Assembly: GCF_014197435.1 (NCBI RefSeq) | Contig: NZ_JACIFP010000001.1 | Location: 4,216,001 to 4,280,000 of the forward strand | DNA: 64,000 nucleotides | Direction of reading: 5' to 3' | DNA from: Gordonia humi | GTDB taxonomy: Bacteria; Actinomycetota; Actinomycetes; Mycobacteriales; Mycobacteriaceae | The notes under the pieces: model-generated | What the model saw: the letters and a program-made list of their open reading frames with translations, nothing else | Databases searched by the model: none | Told to the model about the DNA's origin: nothing | Translations under genes and position numbers: made by a program | In this document: piece after piece, positions 33,823 through 43,404 of the stretch | How the letters are laid out: each line of letters starts with the position of its first letter | Numbering within the stretch: position 1 is the stretch's first letter

Positions 33823-34782
33823 CTATCCACCACCCCCCACCGGAATCCGGACGGTGACGGCGCCCTTGTTCGTGGCCGCGAGGATCGCGTCGAAGAGCTT
33901 CCCCGCGTCGATCGTGCGCATCGACGCGGCGCCGGCCGACGTCACCGGCAGGAGGTTGTCGCCGATCACCTTGAGGTCGCTCGAATTGACGTCCAGGAAC
34001 TTCTGCAGGAGCGCCACGAGCGGTTTCGCGCCCTCGGTGATGCCGGTGTACATCGGTCCCGACCAGTCGATCGCGTCCTTCACACCGTCCTGCATGTAGG
34101 CGAACATCTTGCCGAAGTCCCGGATCTGCGGGGTGATGCCCGCCAGGTCGCCGGGCAGACGTTCCGACCGCATGAGCAGCGGCTGCATCGTCGCCAGCAG
34201 GGTCCGGAGCGAGTCCTCGTTCCGCACCATCTCGTTCGTCAGCAGTCGACCCACCCGGTTCAGGTCGCCCAGCACTTCGAAGTCGTCCGGCAGCCCCACG
34301 TCGAGCTGATGGAAGACGTTCTTGACCTGGCTCGGATCCACCTGGGTGAGCACCTCGGTGACCTGTTGCGACAGATCCTTGAACGTCGACGCCTCGCGGA
34401 CTCGGCTGCCGTCGACGTTCGCGCCGTCGGACAGGTACGGTCCGCCGTCACGCGCGGGCAGCACCGCGAGGTACGCCTCACCGAGCGCCGACAGGTTGTC
34501 GACCCGGAAGTCGCTGTCGACCGGAATCCGGTTCGAATCGTGGTAGTCCCAGGCGATCTTCGCACCCTGCGGGGTCTGCGAGATCCCGGTGACGTGCCCG
34601 ATCTCGATACCGCGCAGCAGGACCCGTGAACCGACGAGGATGCCGTTGGTGTCCTGCACGGTGACGTTCGCGTGCTTGGCCGACAGTGTCTTGATGTGCA
34701 GGCCGACGTGGAAGATGTACAGGATCGACACGACCATGATCGCGAGCATGGCCAGCACGGAGACCCGTGTCTTGGTGATCAT
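33823..34782 (-). CDS. mceF: Mce family protein, MceF position
   Basis: A 319-residue protein with an N-terminal anchor (VSVLAMLAIMVVSILYIF), the MlaD/Mce domain (VQDTNGILVGSRVLLRGIEIGHVTGI, about residues 40-120) and a helical tail of coiled-coil type. The start ATG overlaps the mceE stop (ATGA), proving it is much shorter than the open frame. With MceA-E it should form the hexameric periplasm-spanning tube. A run of glycines ends the protein. Confidence 0.9.
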   Translation of the reverse strand: MITKTRVSVLAMLAIMVVSILYIFHVGLHIKTLSAKHANVTVQDTNGILVGSRVLLRGIEIGHVTGISQTPQGAKIAWDYHDSNRIPVDSDFRVDNLSALGEAYLAVLPARDGGPYLSDGANVDGSRVREASTFKDLSQQVTEVLTQVDPSQVKNVFHQLDVGLPDDFEVLGDLNRVGRLLTNEMVRNEDSLRTLLATMQPLLMRSERLPGDLAGITPQIRDFGKMFAYMQDGVKDAIDWSGPMYTGITEGAKPLVALLQKFLDVNSSDLKVIGDNLLPVTSAGAASMRTIDAGKLFDAILAATNKGAVTVRIPVGGGG

Positions 34783-35777
34783 CGGACCACTCCCAGGATG
34801 CGGAGGACGGCGGCGGAGTCCGAGAGCATCTGTCGATCGCTCCCCGACGCCTTGACCGAGGTGATGGCGACTCTCGGGTTCTTCAGGAACGGCTTGAGCG
34901 TGTTCGACACGAAGTCGTTCCCGCTCGCGAGCACGCGGTCGCCCGCGGGCCAGATCGGCGCGGCGTTTTCGGCGGCCTCGGCGAGCGAGGTGACCAGCGG
35001 CGCCACCCACAGTCCGCCGGTGAACACCGAGCCGACGGACGGAAGCAGTGTCGCGATGTGTCGGACCAGGGAGTACGCGACCGTGTGGAAGAAGTCGATC
35101 CCCTCGTCGCCGAACACCCGCTCCACCTGGAGTCTGCTGGCCGGGAACGACTTGGCGACGCCGTTGAGACCGTTCAGCATCCGATCGACCTCGCCGAGGC
35201 TGCCGCCGAGGTCCTGCAGGTCGGTCGACACGGTGGTCGCCAGGCGCCGCACGTCCTTGACCTCGGGCAGCACTTTGTTCAGCGTGACCATCGTGTCCTG
35301 AATCTTCTGGATGCTGCCGCCGTTGACGAAGTACGCGAGGACGGCGATGGTGTCCTCCAGTGTCGGCGGCGACGTCGTGCGATCCCTCGGGATCACCGAT
35401 CCGTCGTGCAGGTTCCCGGCGGCGGTCGGGTGCGCGGGCGGAGTGAAGCCCAGGTAGGTGTCACCGAGCGGAGTGTTCTGCCGGATGATCGCCGACGAGT
35501 CGGCGGGCACCGGCCGAGACGACGTCAGACCGACGATGACGTCGACTCCGTCGTCCGACTCGACGAGTTCCTTGACCCGACCGACCTGCAGGCCGTTCAT
35601 CATGACGTCGGCTCCGGTCGGGAGGTTCAGTACGCTCTCGAACTTGAGCGTGACCTCGTAGTCGGAGCTCACACCCGCCTTCACCGACGGCAGCCGGTTC
35701 GGGCTCAGTGAGCATCCGGTCAGAAGGGCCAACGCCGCCACCAGCAGGACGGCGACCCATGAACGCTGCGTCTTCAT
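34779..35777 (-). CDS. mceE: Mce family lipoprotein, MceE position (LprK-like)
   Basis: A 332-residue protein with a lipoprotein signal: KTQRSW, hydrophobic stretch VAVLLVAALALLTGC with Cys about 21, as in LprK-type MceE. The Mce domain reads LPTGADVMMNGLQVGRVKELVESDDGVDV. Lipidation anchors this subunit in the membrane where the other five use a helix. ATG 35777 overlaps the mceD stop; mceF follows with ATGA. Confidence 0.93.
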   Translation of the reverse strand: MKTQRSWVAVLLVAALALLTGCSLSPNRLPSVKAGVSSDYEVTLKFESVLNLPTGADVMMNGLQVGRVKELVESDDGVDVIVGLTSSRPVPADSSAIIRQNTPLGDTYLGFTPPAHPTAAGNLHDGSVIPRDRTTSPPTLEDTIAVLAYFVNGGSIQKIQDTMVTLNKVLPEVKDVRRLATTVSTDLQDLGGSLGEVDRMLNGLNGVAKSFPASRLQVERVFGDEGIDFFHTVAYSLVRHIATLLPSVGSVFTGGLWVAPLVTSLAEAAENAAPIWPAGDRVLASGNDFVSNTLKPFLKNPRVAITSVKASGSDRQMLSDSAAVLRILGVVR

Positions 35778-36916
35778 CGCATACCCGCCTTCAGTACCAG
35801 TTCGAGCGGATCGACCGTCGTGGTCGTGCCGGAGCCGCGCGTGCACGCGCCTCCCAGTGCACGGCACTGCTCGGCCGACACCTTGACCGACGGGGCCTTG
35901 TACGGGATCGACAGCGCGCCGGTCGCCGACGTCTGCTTGCGCAGCGTGTCGCCGATCGCGGGCGTCACCTCGCTCAGGTTCTTCGACCAGGACGGGGCGT
36001 TCTCGGCGATGAGCCCCACTACCGGAGTACCCACGTCGAGCACGATCTGATTCAGCTCCGGTCCGTAGTTCTTCCAGATGTCGTACATCAGCGCGATGGT
36101 CCAGCCGATCCCTCGGCAGAACTTCGCCACGTCGTAGAACAGGGTGGTGCCGAGGCCCACCACGTCCGGTCCCTGGTCGGCCAGCGACATGATGTTGCTC
36201 CAGTGCTTCACCGCCGCGTCGGTGAGCGGCGCCATATCGCTGATCGCCGACCCGATGTCGGCGGTGAACCCGTCCGGGTCGCGTGCGGCACGGGCCGCGT
36301 TGACGAACATCGAGTTCGCCTTCTCACCGGTCCCGTCGAAGGCGCGGTCGCTGCCGTCGAGGGCGCGCTGAAGATCGAGCGCACCGTTGTTCGACAGTCC
36401 TTTGAGGAAGTCCGACGCCGAACCCGCCACCTCGCTGATGGACTTCGGTGTGAAGCTGTTTCCCAGTGCGATGCAGTTCCCGGGCTCGAGTCGAGGACCG
36501 CCCCGGTAGTTTCCGACGAGTTCGAGCCCGCGGTCGGCGAGCAGCGACTTCGATCGAGTCACGGCCTGGACGTCGGCCGGGTACGCCCGTCCGGAGTCGA
36601 GAGAGAAGGTCACCTTCACCTTGGTGCCGCGCGACTCGATCTTCGTCACCGAGCCGACCTGCATGCCCATCTGCGTGACCGGGTTGCCTTCGTACAGTCC
36701 GATGGTGTCGGTGAACTCGGCGCAGAACCCGTCGCCTCCCTCGGCGCCGTCCTCGGACGATGCGGCCGAGCTGATCCCGACGCCCGCCACGGTGACGCCG
36801 ACGACGACGACCGTCGCGGCAGCGACGATCGAGACGAGCCTGCGCCGCTTGCGTCGCGGCGGCGGCGCGGTCGACGCGTCGACGCCGTCGGGCACCTGTT
36901 CATTCGCGATGGTCAT
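35774..36916 (-). CDS. mceD: Mce family protein, MceD position
   Basis: A 380-residue protein: basic start (PPRRKRRRLV), anchor helix VSIVAAATVVVVGVTVAGVG, Mce domain with IGLYEGNPVTQMGMQVGSVTKIESRG, and a helical region ending in a low-complexity TTTTVDPLELVL. It begins one base after the mceC stop. The tail holds a Cys pair, CRALGGAC, that may be disulfide-bonded outside the membrane. Confidence 0.9.
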   Translation of the reverse strand: MTIANEQVPDGVDASTAPPPRRKRRRLVSIVAAATVVVVGVTVAGVGISSAASSEDGAEGGDGFCAEFTDTIGLYEGNPVTQMGMQVGSVTKIESRGTKVKVTFSLDSGRAYPADVQAVTRSKSLLADRGLELVGNYRGGPRLEPGNCIALGNSFTPKSISEVAGSASDFLKGLSNNGALDLQRALDGSDRAFDGTGEKANSMFVNAARAARDPDGFTADIGSAISDMAPLTDAAVKHWSNIMSLADQGPDVVGLGTTLFYDVAKFCRGIGWTIALMYDIWKNYGPELNQIVLDVGTPVVGLIAENAPSWSKNLSEVTPAIGDTLRKQTSATGALSIPYKAPSVKVSAEQCRALGGACTRGSGTTTTVDPLELVLKAGMR

Positions 36917-36917
36917 G

Positions 36918-37922
36918 TCAGCATTCCTTCCCGGGCACGGGAATACACAGATTCGAGAGCATCAATTGGCCGTTGGACAGCTGTTCCAGGCTTCCCGGCG
37001 GCAGCCCGTCCTTGAGCTGTTCGCGCACGTTCTTCAGGCCGTCGATCGTCGGCGCGAGTTCCTTCTCCATCGACCGGATGGTCTCCATGATCGAGCGGAT
37101 CTGCGGCTCGTACGCCTGACTGTTCACCAGGTATGTGCGGAACGTGGGTTCGGCGCGGTAGAGGACGGAGGAGAAGAGCTTGTACGCGTAGTTGAAGCCC
37201 GCCGAGCTGACGTGGTAGCTGGTGATGACCGAGTCGAGCTTCTTGACCAGCTCGAACACGAAGTCGCGGTTCTTCTCGAAGGTGTTCAGATACTCCGAGG
37301 CGAGTCGGGCCACCACATGGACCTGCTCGCGTTGCTGCGCGAACACCTGGGTCACCGAGTCCAGGCCGTCGACGATCGACCGCAGCGACGTGTCGTTGCG
37401 CCCGAGCGAGTCGGCCACCTGCTGAATGTTCTCGTGCCAGGTGGGCGTCTGGACCTCGTCGGTGGTGTCGGGCACCGCTTGGATCACGTCGCCGATCGAG
37501 TACGGCACCGTGACCCGCGACACGGGGATCGTCTCGGTGAGTTCGGAGGTGCCGCGCGGGATCAGCGTGATCGCATAACCGCCGACGGGTGTCAGCATGC
37601 GCACGTCCACACTGGCCTGGTCGCCGATGAAGGTCGAGTCGTCGATCTTCACCTCGACCCGGACGGTGTCGGCCTGCATGGTCACGTCGGAGACCTTGCC
37701 GATCACGATGCCGGCCACGCGGACGTCCTCGCCGGTGTGAATCGAGGCCGCGTCGGTCACCTCGAAGGCGACCGTCTTCTTGCCGAACGGATGCACGTAG
37801 AGGACGAACACACCGGCCAGCAGAAGCACCACCACGACGATGACGCCCACGCCGATCAGCTTGTGGTTCGTCTCGTGCCGCGCGGGCCGTTTCCGGCCCC
37901 CGCGCCCGAGGAGTCGCGTCAT
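36918..37922 (-). CDS. mceC: Mce family protein, MceC position
   Basis: A 334-residue protein with RLLGRGGRKRPARHETN, then anchor LIGVGVIVVVVLLLAGVFVLYV, Mce domain (TDAASIHTGEDVRVAGIVIGKVSDV) and a long helical part. It ends LCIPVPGKEC, with two Cys near the terminus. ATG 37922 overlaps the mceB stop. Confidence 0.9.
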   Translation of the reverse strand: MTRLLGRGGRKRPARHETNHKLIGVGVIVVVVLLLAGVFVLYVHPFGKKTVAFEVTDAASIHTGEDVRVAGIVIGKVSDVTMQADTVRVEVKIDDSTFIGDQASVDVRMLTPVGGYAITLIPRGTSELTETIPVSRVTVPYSIGDVIQAVPDTTDEVQTPTWHENIQQVADSLGRNDTSLRSIVDGLDSVTQVFAQQREQVHVVARLASEYLNTFEKNRDFVFELVKKLDSVITSYHVSSAGFNYAYKLFSSVLYRAEPTFRTYLVNSQAYEPQIRSIMETIRSMEKELAPTIDGLKNVREQLKDGLPPGSLEQLSNGQLMLSNLCIPVPGKEC

Positions 37923-38932
37923 GGATTGCACAGGGTCACCTGCCTGTCGTCGAGGAAGTACTTGGCTCCGAGCGGGATCTGCGCGGTGCCCTTCGAGCAC
38001 TTCGGGTACGGCTCCTGGAATCCGTCCGTGCTCTTGAGTCCTTCGAGCGCGTTGGGCATCAGATCGAAGACGCCGAGGAGCTGGGTCGAGTTCTTGAAGA
38101 TCGCCTTGATCCGCTGCGGCATGTCGACGCCGGGCTGCACGTTGAACGCCGCCAGCAGCCGCTCGATCGGCTCGAACAGCCCCGGTCCCGCGGACGCGGT
38201 GACCGCGAACTCGTCGAGCACGGTGGTGGCACTCGTGATCGGGAGGTCGACGGCTTTGAGGAACGACATGACGTTCTCGCTGCGGCCGCCCATCACATCC
38301 GAGATACGGGCCAGGTTCGCGGTCAGCGTCGACAGGAGCTGCTGGCGGTTCTTGGCGTAGCGGGTGAGCTTCTGCGTGCTGTCGAGCATCGGTCCCAGTC
38401 CCGAGCCGTCGCCCTGCAACAGAGCGATGGCGTTCTCGCTGAACTCGTTGATGTCCGAAGTCTGCATGGTGGTGAGCACCGGCTGCAGTCCGTTGAAGAG
38501 CTCGGTGATGTCGAACGACGGGACCGTCTTGTCGACGGACACGTGGCTGATCCTCGGCCCCGACTCGTCGCCGCGCACATCCACGTACCGCACGCCGGTG
38601 AGGTTCTGGTACTTGATGGCCAGGGTCGACGTGTCGGTCACCTTGTGGTCCCGGTCGAGGGTGAACTCGACGTAGGCGACCGGCTTGTCCCGGCTCTTCC
38701 CCTCACGCAGTTCCACCTTGGTGACCTTGCCGACGCGCTTGCCCTTGTACCGGACGTCGCCGTTCGGATGCAGGCCGGAGGCGTCGGTGAACTCGGCGGA
38801 GTACGAGTGCGTCTCGCTGTCGACGGGGTTGCGCATCGCGTTGATCACCAGGATGAACAGCAGGACGGCGACGAGCGCCACCACACCGACCTTCGCTGCT
38901 GATTTCAGAGTCTGTACTCGTGGAGAGGCCAC
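37919..38932 (-). CDS. mceB: Mce family protein, MceB position
   Basis: A 337-residue protein from GTG 38932, one base after mceA. Anchor helix KVGVVALVAVLLFILVINAM, Mce domain FTDASGLHPNGDVRYKGKRVGKVTKVEL, a clear MlaD-type RGD-like loop YVDVRGDESG, and a helical tail ending in KYFLDDRQVTLCNP, the usual MceB C-terminal pattern. Confidence 0.91.
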   Translation of the reverse strand: MASPRVQTLKSAAKVGVVALVAVLLFILVINAMRNPVDSETHSYSAEFTDASGLHPNGDVRYKGKRVGKVTKVELREGKSRDKPVAYVEFTLDRDHKVTDTSTLAIKYQNLTGVRYVDVRGDESGPRISHVSVDKTVPSFDITELFNGLQPVLTTMQTSDINEFSENAIALLQGDGSGLGPMLDSTQKLTRYAKNRQQLLSTLTANLARISDVMGGRSENVMSFLKAVDLPITSATTVLDEFAVTASAGPGLFEPIERLLAAFNVQPGVDMPQRIKAIFKNSTQLLGVFDLMPNALEGLKSTDGFQEPYPKCSKGTAQIPLGAKYFLDDRQVTLCNP

Positions 38933-38933
38933 G

Positions 38934-40034
38934 TCACTTCTCCTTCTTCTTGGCCGGGCCGTCGCCGGTGTGCACGCCCATGCTGCGCATGGTCTGCTCC
39001 ACTCCCGGCATCGCGTCGAGGATCACCCGCAGTTGCAGTGCCTGCTGTCCCTTCGGACCCTTGAAGCTGCTCTGCAGCCGTTCGATGGCGGTCTGCAGCT
39101 TCACCATGTTCGACGAGTCGCCCATCATTCCGGGGACGCGGTCGGTCAGCTGCTGGATGGAGTCGACGAGCGGAGTGAGTTCGGTGGCGTGCGAGCCGAG
39201 CAGGGTGCCGATGGCGCCGAACAGATCGTCGGAGGCCACTACCAGGGATCGGTTCATCAGATCGTGGTATTGCTTGTCGACCCCGCGCGAACCGTCCGGC
39301 ATCCTGTTGAACTGTGCGTTCGTGATCGCTTCGAGGGCGCCGAGCGTCTCGATGTTGGCTTCCGGGAAGACCTCCATGAGGTCGTTCATCCGGCCGAGCA
39401 ACGTACTCGGCAGATACTTCTGGGTCCGTGCCACGTTGTCGCTGACCACGATCATCGTCTCGATGATCGGCGAGAGTCCGGAGGCGTACTTGGTCACCTT
39501 GTCGAGCGTCGAGATCACATCGCGGGTCAGCGTGCCGTCCACCACGAGCGAACCGTGTTCGATCATCGTCGACATCGTGAAGTCCGGCGCGCTGTCGCGG
39601 TTGATCGTCTGCCCGTCGCGGATCGCCTGGCCGCCGTCGCCTGCGATCAGGTTGACCGCGGTGGTCCCGAAGTAGTTCGCCGGTCGGAAGTCGACGTCGA
39701 ACGAGTCGGTGAGCGAGGACGCCGCACTGTCGTCGAGCACGATGTCCAGGTGCACCGCGTACGGGTCCGTGGAGTCGACCTCCTTGACCACACCGACCTC
39801 GGCGCCGCGCAGGAGGACCTTGCTCTTCGGCGCGATGCCGGGTCCCAGGGCGGGAAGCACCAGGTGGACGTCGGTGCCGGACGGCTCGGTGGCCTTCGGG
39901 TAGACGAGCGCCGTGGTCACGACGGCGAGCACGATCACCACGACGGCTGCCATGCCCGCGGTGACCAGCGTCTTCGACTGGGTGCTGCCGCTGCCTCGGA
40001 CGAAGTCCTGATTCGTTGTCTTGGCCATTGTCAT
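38934..40034 (-). CDS. mceA: Mce family protein, MceA position
   Basis: A 366-residue protein. Anchor TLVTAGMAAVVVIVLAVVTTALVY (about residues 22-45), Mce domain IAPKSKVLLRGAEVGVVKEVDSTDPY, then coiled helices. Its ATG overlaps the YrbEB stop; a second ATG two codons on has AGGGG at better spacing. The C-terminus is lysine-rich (PAKKKEK). First of the six substrate-tube subunits; substrate class (sterol, fatty or mycolic acid) cannot be told from this alone. Confidence 0.9.
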   Translation of the reverse strand: MTMAKTTNQDFVRGSGSTQSKTLVTAGMAAVVVIVLAVVTTALVYPKATEPSGTDVHLVLPALGPGIAPKSKVLLRGAEVGVVKEVDSTDPYAVHLDIVLDDSAASSLTDSFDVDFRPANYFGTTAVNLIAGDGGQAIRDGQTINRDSAPDFTMSTMIEHGSLVVDGTLTRDVISTLDKVTKYASGLSPIIETMIVVSDNVARTQKYLPSTLLGRMNDLMEVFPEANIETLGALEAITNAQFNRMPDGSRGVDKQYHDLMNRSLVVASDDLFGAIGTLLGSHATELTPLVDSIQQLTDRVPGMMGDSSNMVKLQTAIERLQSSFKGPKGQQALQLRVILDAMPGVEQTMRSMGVHTGDGPAKKKEK

Positions 40035-40921
40035 CCCCTAAACGGAAGCGGCGGATTGAGACCCCAGATCACCACGGTCATGAGGAAGTTCAGGACGACG
40101 ATCGCCACGAGCGACGCGCGGATCGCTCGTCCCGACGCCGCACCGACTCCGGCCGGACCGCCGCTGGCGAAGTAGCCGTAGTAGCAGTGGATCAGGGTCA
40201 CGATGGCGCAGAACAGAACCGCTTTCACAATCGAGGCGAGAAGGTCCTGCCAGGTGACGAACTGCGCGAAGTAGTGGTCGTAGGTTCCGTTGGGTTGGTC
40301 ATGGAAGACCTTGACGATGATCCCGCCGGTGATGAAGCTGACGACCAGCGCCATCACGTAACTGGGGAGCACGACGAGCATGCCGCCGATCAGTCGGGTG
40401 CCGACGACGAACGGGATGGCGCGCAGGCCCATCGTCTCGGTCGCGTCGATCTCCTCGGAGATGCGCATCGCGCCGATCTCGGCGGTCATCCGGCAGCCGG
40501 CCTGCGCGGCGAAGCCGATGCCGGTGATGATCGGCGCGACCACGCGGATGTTGCCGAACGAGCTGATGATGCCGGTCAGCGATCCGAAGCCGAGCAGGTC
40601 GAACGCCATGAACGCCATGATCGCGACGACCGCGCCGACCGCGATGCCGAGGAAGAACATCAGGCTGACGACACCGCCGTCGACGATGATCGACCCGCTC
40701 CCCCAGGCCATGTCGTTCATGGTCTTCATGGTCTGTTTGCGGTACTGGCGGATGGTCGTCGGCAGAAGCGCGAAGGTCTTCCACACGAAGACGGCGATCT
40801 GCCCCAGTTCGGCGAAGGCGTCGGTGAACTTGCCTCGGATCCATCGACCGATGCGCACCGGAATTCCTCCCGGCAGCGCGATGCGGTCGGCACTCATCTC
40901 TTTCTGCGTCATCGCCGTCAC
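40031..40921 (-). CDS. yrbEB: Mce permease YrbEB (MlaE-type)
   Basis: A 296-residue integral membrane protein with the MlaE/YrbE pattern: an amphipathic N-terminus, MFFLGIAVGAVVAIMAFMAF, the coupling motif AQAGCRMTAEIGAMRISEEIDATETMG (interface with the ATPase) and C-terminal helices. Overlaps YrbEA by four bases. With YrbEA it forms the membrane channel of the Mce importer. Confidence 0.95.
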   Translation of the reverse strand: MTAMTQKEMSADRIALPGGIPVRIGRWIRGKFTDAFAELGQIAVFVWKTFALLPTTIRQYRKQTMKTMNDMAWGSGSIIVDGGVVSLMFFLGIAVGAVVAIMAFMAFDLLGFGSLTGIISSFGNIRVVAPIITGIGFAAQAGCRMTAEIGAMRISEEIDATETMGLRAIPFVVGTRLIGGMLVVLPSYVMALVVSFITGGIIVKVFHDQPNGTYDHYFAQFVTWQDLLASIVKAVLFCAIVTLIHCYYGYFASGGPAGVGAASGRAIRASLVAIVVLNFLMTVVIWGLNPPLPFRG

Positions 40922-41796
40922 GCCAGCCTGGCCGGGAAGAACATCGTCTGCACCTGGCTCACCGCGACGTTCGTCATGAAGATGCAGAAGACGCTGAGGA
41001 CCACGGAGGCGTTCACGGCGTTGGCGACGCCCTTCGGGCCGCCCTTGGCCTCGAGTCCCCGCAGACTCGCGATGACGACGACGATGAACGCGAACAGGAC
41101 CGCCTTGAACACTGAGAAGATCAGGTCGACCGGTGTCGCGAAGGCGCCGAACGACTGCCAGAAACTGGCGGGGACGACGTTGTTGATGTTCGCGGAGATC
41201 GCCAGACCCGCCCCGACGCCGGAGGCGATGATCATGACGCAGAGCGCCGGTGCGATCGCGAGCATCGCGAGGAACCGCGGGACGATCAGCCGTTGCACCG
41301 GGTTGACGCCCATGACGCGCATCGCGTCGATCTCCTCGCGGATCGAGCGCGAGCCGAGGTCCGAGGCGATCGCCGACGCGGCCGCACCGCTCATCAGCAG
41401 GCCCGCGGCCATCGGCGCGCCCTGGTTGACGACACCGAGTCCGCTGGCGGCACCCGCGAGCGAATTGGCGCCGACCTGGTCCATGACGCCACCGACCTGG
41501 ACGGACACTTCGGCGCCGATCGGAATCGCCATCAGCAGGGCGGGCAGCGCCGTGACCTTGAACAGCCGCCAGATCTGATCGATCACCTCGCTGCCCGCGA
41601 GCCTCATCGACAGGGAGTCGGTGACCGAGTAGCGGATCATCTCACCGGCCAGCCCCGCCGAGCGACCGATCGTGTCGATGCTGTCGGAGATGCGCCGGAC
41701 GAATCCGTCGGCGATCCTGCGGAGTCTGCCTGTCAGTTTCTGCATGCGATCGCCGGGTCTGTGGACGGCGTCGGGCTCGAGCGTCGTTGCGCTCAT
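40918..41796 (-). CDS. yrbEA: Mce permease YrbEA (MlaE-type)
   Basis: A 292-residue membrane protein. ALLMAIPIGAEVSVQVGGV, the coupling stretch GAAASAIASDLGSRSIREEIDAMRVMG and VPRFLAMLAIAPALCVMIIASGVGAG define MlaE. GAGAGG six bases ahead of ATG 41796 is the better start; GTG 41802 is two codons further up. First gene of the mce operon, 133 bases below the aldehyde dehydrogenase. Confidence 0.94.
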   Translation of the reverse strand: MSATTLEPDAVHRPGDRMQKLTGRLRRIADGFVRRISDSIDTIGRSAGLAGEMIRYSVTDSLSMRLAGSEVIDQIWRLFKVTALPALLMAIPIGAEVSVQVGGVMDQVGANSLAGAASGLGVVNQGAPMAAGLLMSGAAASAIASDLGSRSIREEIDAMRVMGVNPVQRLIVPRFLAMLAIAPALCVMIIASGVGAGLAISANINNVVPASFWQSFGAFATPVDLIFSVFKAVLFAFIVVVIASLRGLEAKGGPKGVANAVNASVVLSVFCIFMTNVAVSQVQTMFFPARLA

Positions 41797-41857
41797 CGTC
41801 ACCTCTCTCGTGGTCGGTCGAACAGGACCGGCCTGAATCGAAACGCTTCGGCGGAAC

Positions 41858-41874
41858 CGGACGCTCGGCGTCCG
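41858..41874. terminator. hairpin between aldehyde dehydrogenase and mce operon
   Basis: CGGACGC-TCG-GCGTCCG forms a perfect seven-base stem with a three-base loop in the 133-base gap. It could partly stop transcription from the dehydrogenase gene before the mce operon. There is no T-run. Confidence 0.4.
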
Positions 41875-41929
41875 TGGTCTGACGTTCCGGCGTCGGCGAG
41901 TCGAAGCCCTGTCGGATGTGTGCGGGCGT

Positions 41930-43321
41930 TCAGCCCATCAGTGCGCGCAGCGCTCGTCGTACGACCGGTCCGTACGGCGGGTACGCCAGGGTCGGGTCGG
42001 GCCGCGACGGTTTCCGAAGGACGGCCTTGTGGTGGCTGAAGGTGTCGAATCCGTGCTTGCCGTGGTAGCGGCCGAGACCGGAGTCGCCGACACCGCCGAA
42101 CGGCAGCTCCGGGACGAGCAGTTGGTAGAGCAGATGATTGACGCCGACCGCGCCGGAAGAGGTCCGACCGATGACGGCGTCCTCCACCGCCTTCGACTCG
42201 GTGAACAGGTAGAGCGCGAGCGGCTTCGACCGGGCGTCGACGAATTCGATCGCGTCGTCGATCGACGGCACGCTGATCACGGGAAGGATCGGACCGAAGA
42301 TCTCCTCGCGCATCAGATCCGAGTCGAGATCGGGATCGGTCACCAACGCGACCGAGACCGTCAGCGCGTCGACGTCGACGTCTCCGCCGAATGTCTGGCC
42401 GCCGTGCGTCTGCAACAGTCTGCTGAGCCGGTCCACGTGGCGACGGTTGACGATTCGGGTGGTGTCGTTCGCCGCCTGCGCCGACAGCTCGGTCAGCAGG
42501 CGCTCGACGAGTTGTGGGCGCACCGAGTCCTCGACGAGGACGTAGTCGGGTGCGATGCAGGTCTGACCGGCGTTGATCGATTTGGCCCACGCGATCCGCC
42601 TGGCGGCCGTCTCGATGTCCGCGTCGGCCGCCACGATCACCGGGCTCTTGCCGCCGAGTTCGAGGGTCACCGGGGTGAGATGCCGTGCGGCGGCCGCCAT
42701 GACCGACTTGCCGACCTGTGTGGATCCGGTGAAGAAGATGTGGTCGAACCTGAGGTCCAGCAGTTCGCGGCTGACCTCGACGTCGCCGAGAACCACCCGG
42801 ACCGCGTCGGAGTCGACGTAGCGCGGCAGATGCGTCGCGATCATCCGCCCGGTGGCGTCGGCGAGTTCAGAGGGCTTGACCACGGCGGTGTTCCCCGCTG
42901 CGAGCGCGCTCACCAACGGCTGAAGAGTCAGCAGCAACGGGAAGTTCCACGTGCCGAGGATGAGCACCACACCCTTCGGCTCGGGCACCGTGAACGCCTT
43001 GCCGGGCGCCGTGGCCGCACTGATCGCGACCGGAGCCGGCTTCGCCCACGATTGGAGCCGTCGAATGGTGTGCCTGATCTCGTGTCGGACCGGGCCGACA
43101 TCGGCCATGAACGTGGCCATCTCACCACGACCCAGATCGGCTTCGATGGCGGCCGCGATGTCGCCTTCGCGTTCGTCGATGAACCGAAGCAGTCCACGCA
43201 GCTGCGACAGTCTCCAGGCGGTCGACCGGGTCCGACCGTCACGGAACACCCTGCGGGCGGTCTCGACGTCGTCACGGACCGTCGACGCCGTGGTCGGGCT
43301 CGCCGTCTCGGTGATGCTCAT
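41930..43321 (-). CDS. NAD(P)-dependent aldehyde dehydrogenase (class 3-like)
   Basis: A 463-residue ALDH. Catalytic Cys is in KSINAGQTCIAPDYVL; the general-base Glu in VTLELGGKSPVIV; cofactor site FFTGSTQVGKSVM; ending ELPFGGVGDSGLGRYHGKHGFDTFSHHK. The short N-terminus and the LYQLLVPELPFGGVG region fit class 3 (fatty aldehyde) enzymes such as coniferyl aldehyde dehydrogenases. AGGAGA six bases ahead of ATG 43321. The upstream promoter is nearly the same as that of the Baeyer-Villiger monooxygenase 10 kb away. Confidence 0.93.
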   Translation of the reverse strand: MSITETASPTTASTVRDDVETARRVFRDGRTRSTAWRLSQLRGLLRFIDEREGDIAAAIEADLGRGEMATFMADVGPVRHEIRHTIRRLQSWAKPAPVAISAATAPGKAFTVPEPKGVVLILGTWNFPLLLTLQPLVSALAAGNTAVVKPSELADATGRMIATHLPRYVDSDAVRVVLGDVEVSRELLDLRFDHIFFTGSTQVGKSVMAAAARHLTPVTLELGGKSPVIVAADADIETAARRIAWAKSINAGQTCIAPDYVLVEDSVRPQLVERLLTELSAQAANDTTRIVNRRHVDRLSRLLQTHGGQTFGGDVDVDALTVSVALVTDPDLDSDLMREEIFGPILPVISVPSIDDAIEFVDARSKPLALYLFTESKAVEDAVIGRTSSGAVGVNHLLYQLLVPELPFGGVGDSGLGRYHGKHGFDTFSHHKAVLRKPSRPDPTLAYPPYGPVVRRALRALMG

Positions 43322-43404
43322 GCACTCTCCTGGGGCTGTGAACTGGGAAGACGCTGCGGTCGACACTCCCGGAGACCGGGCCGTCGGCCGTTCATTGAAC
43401 GCGC

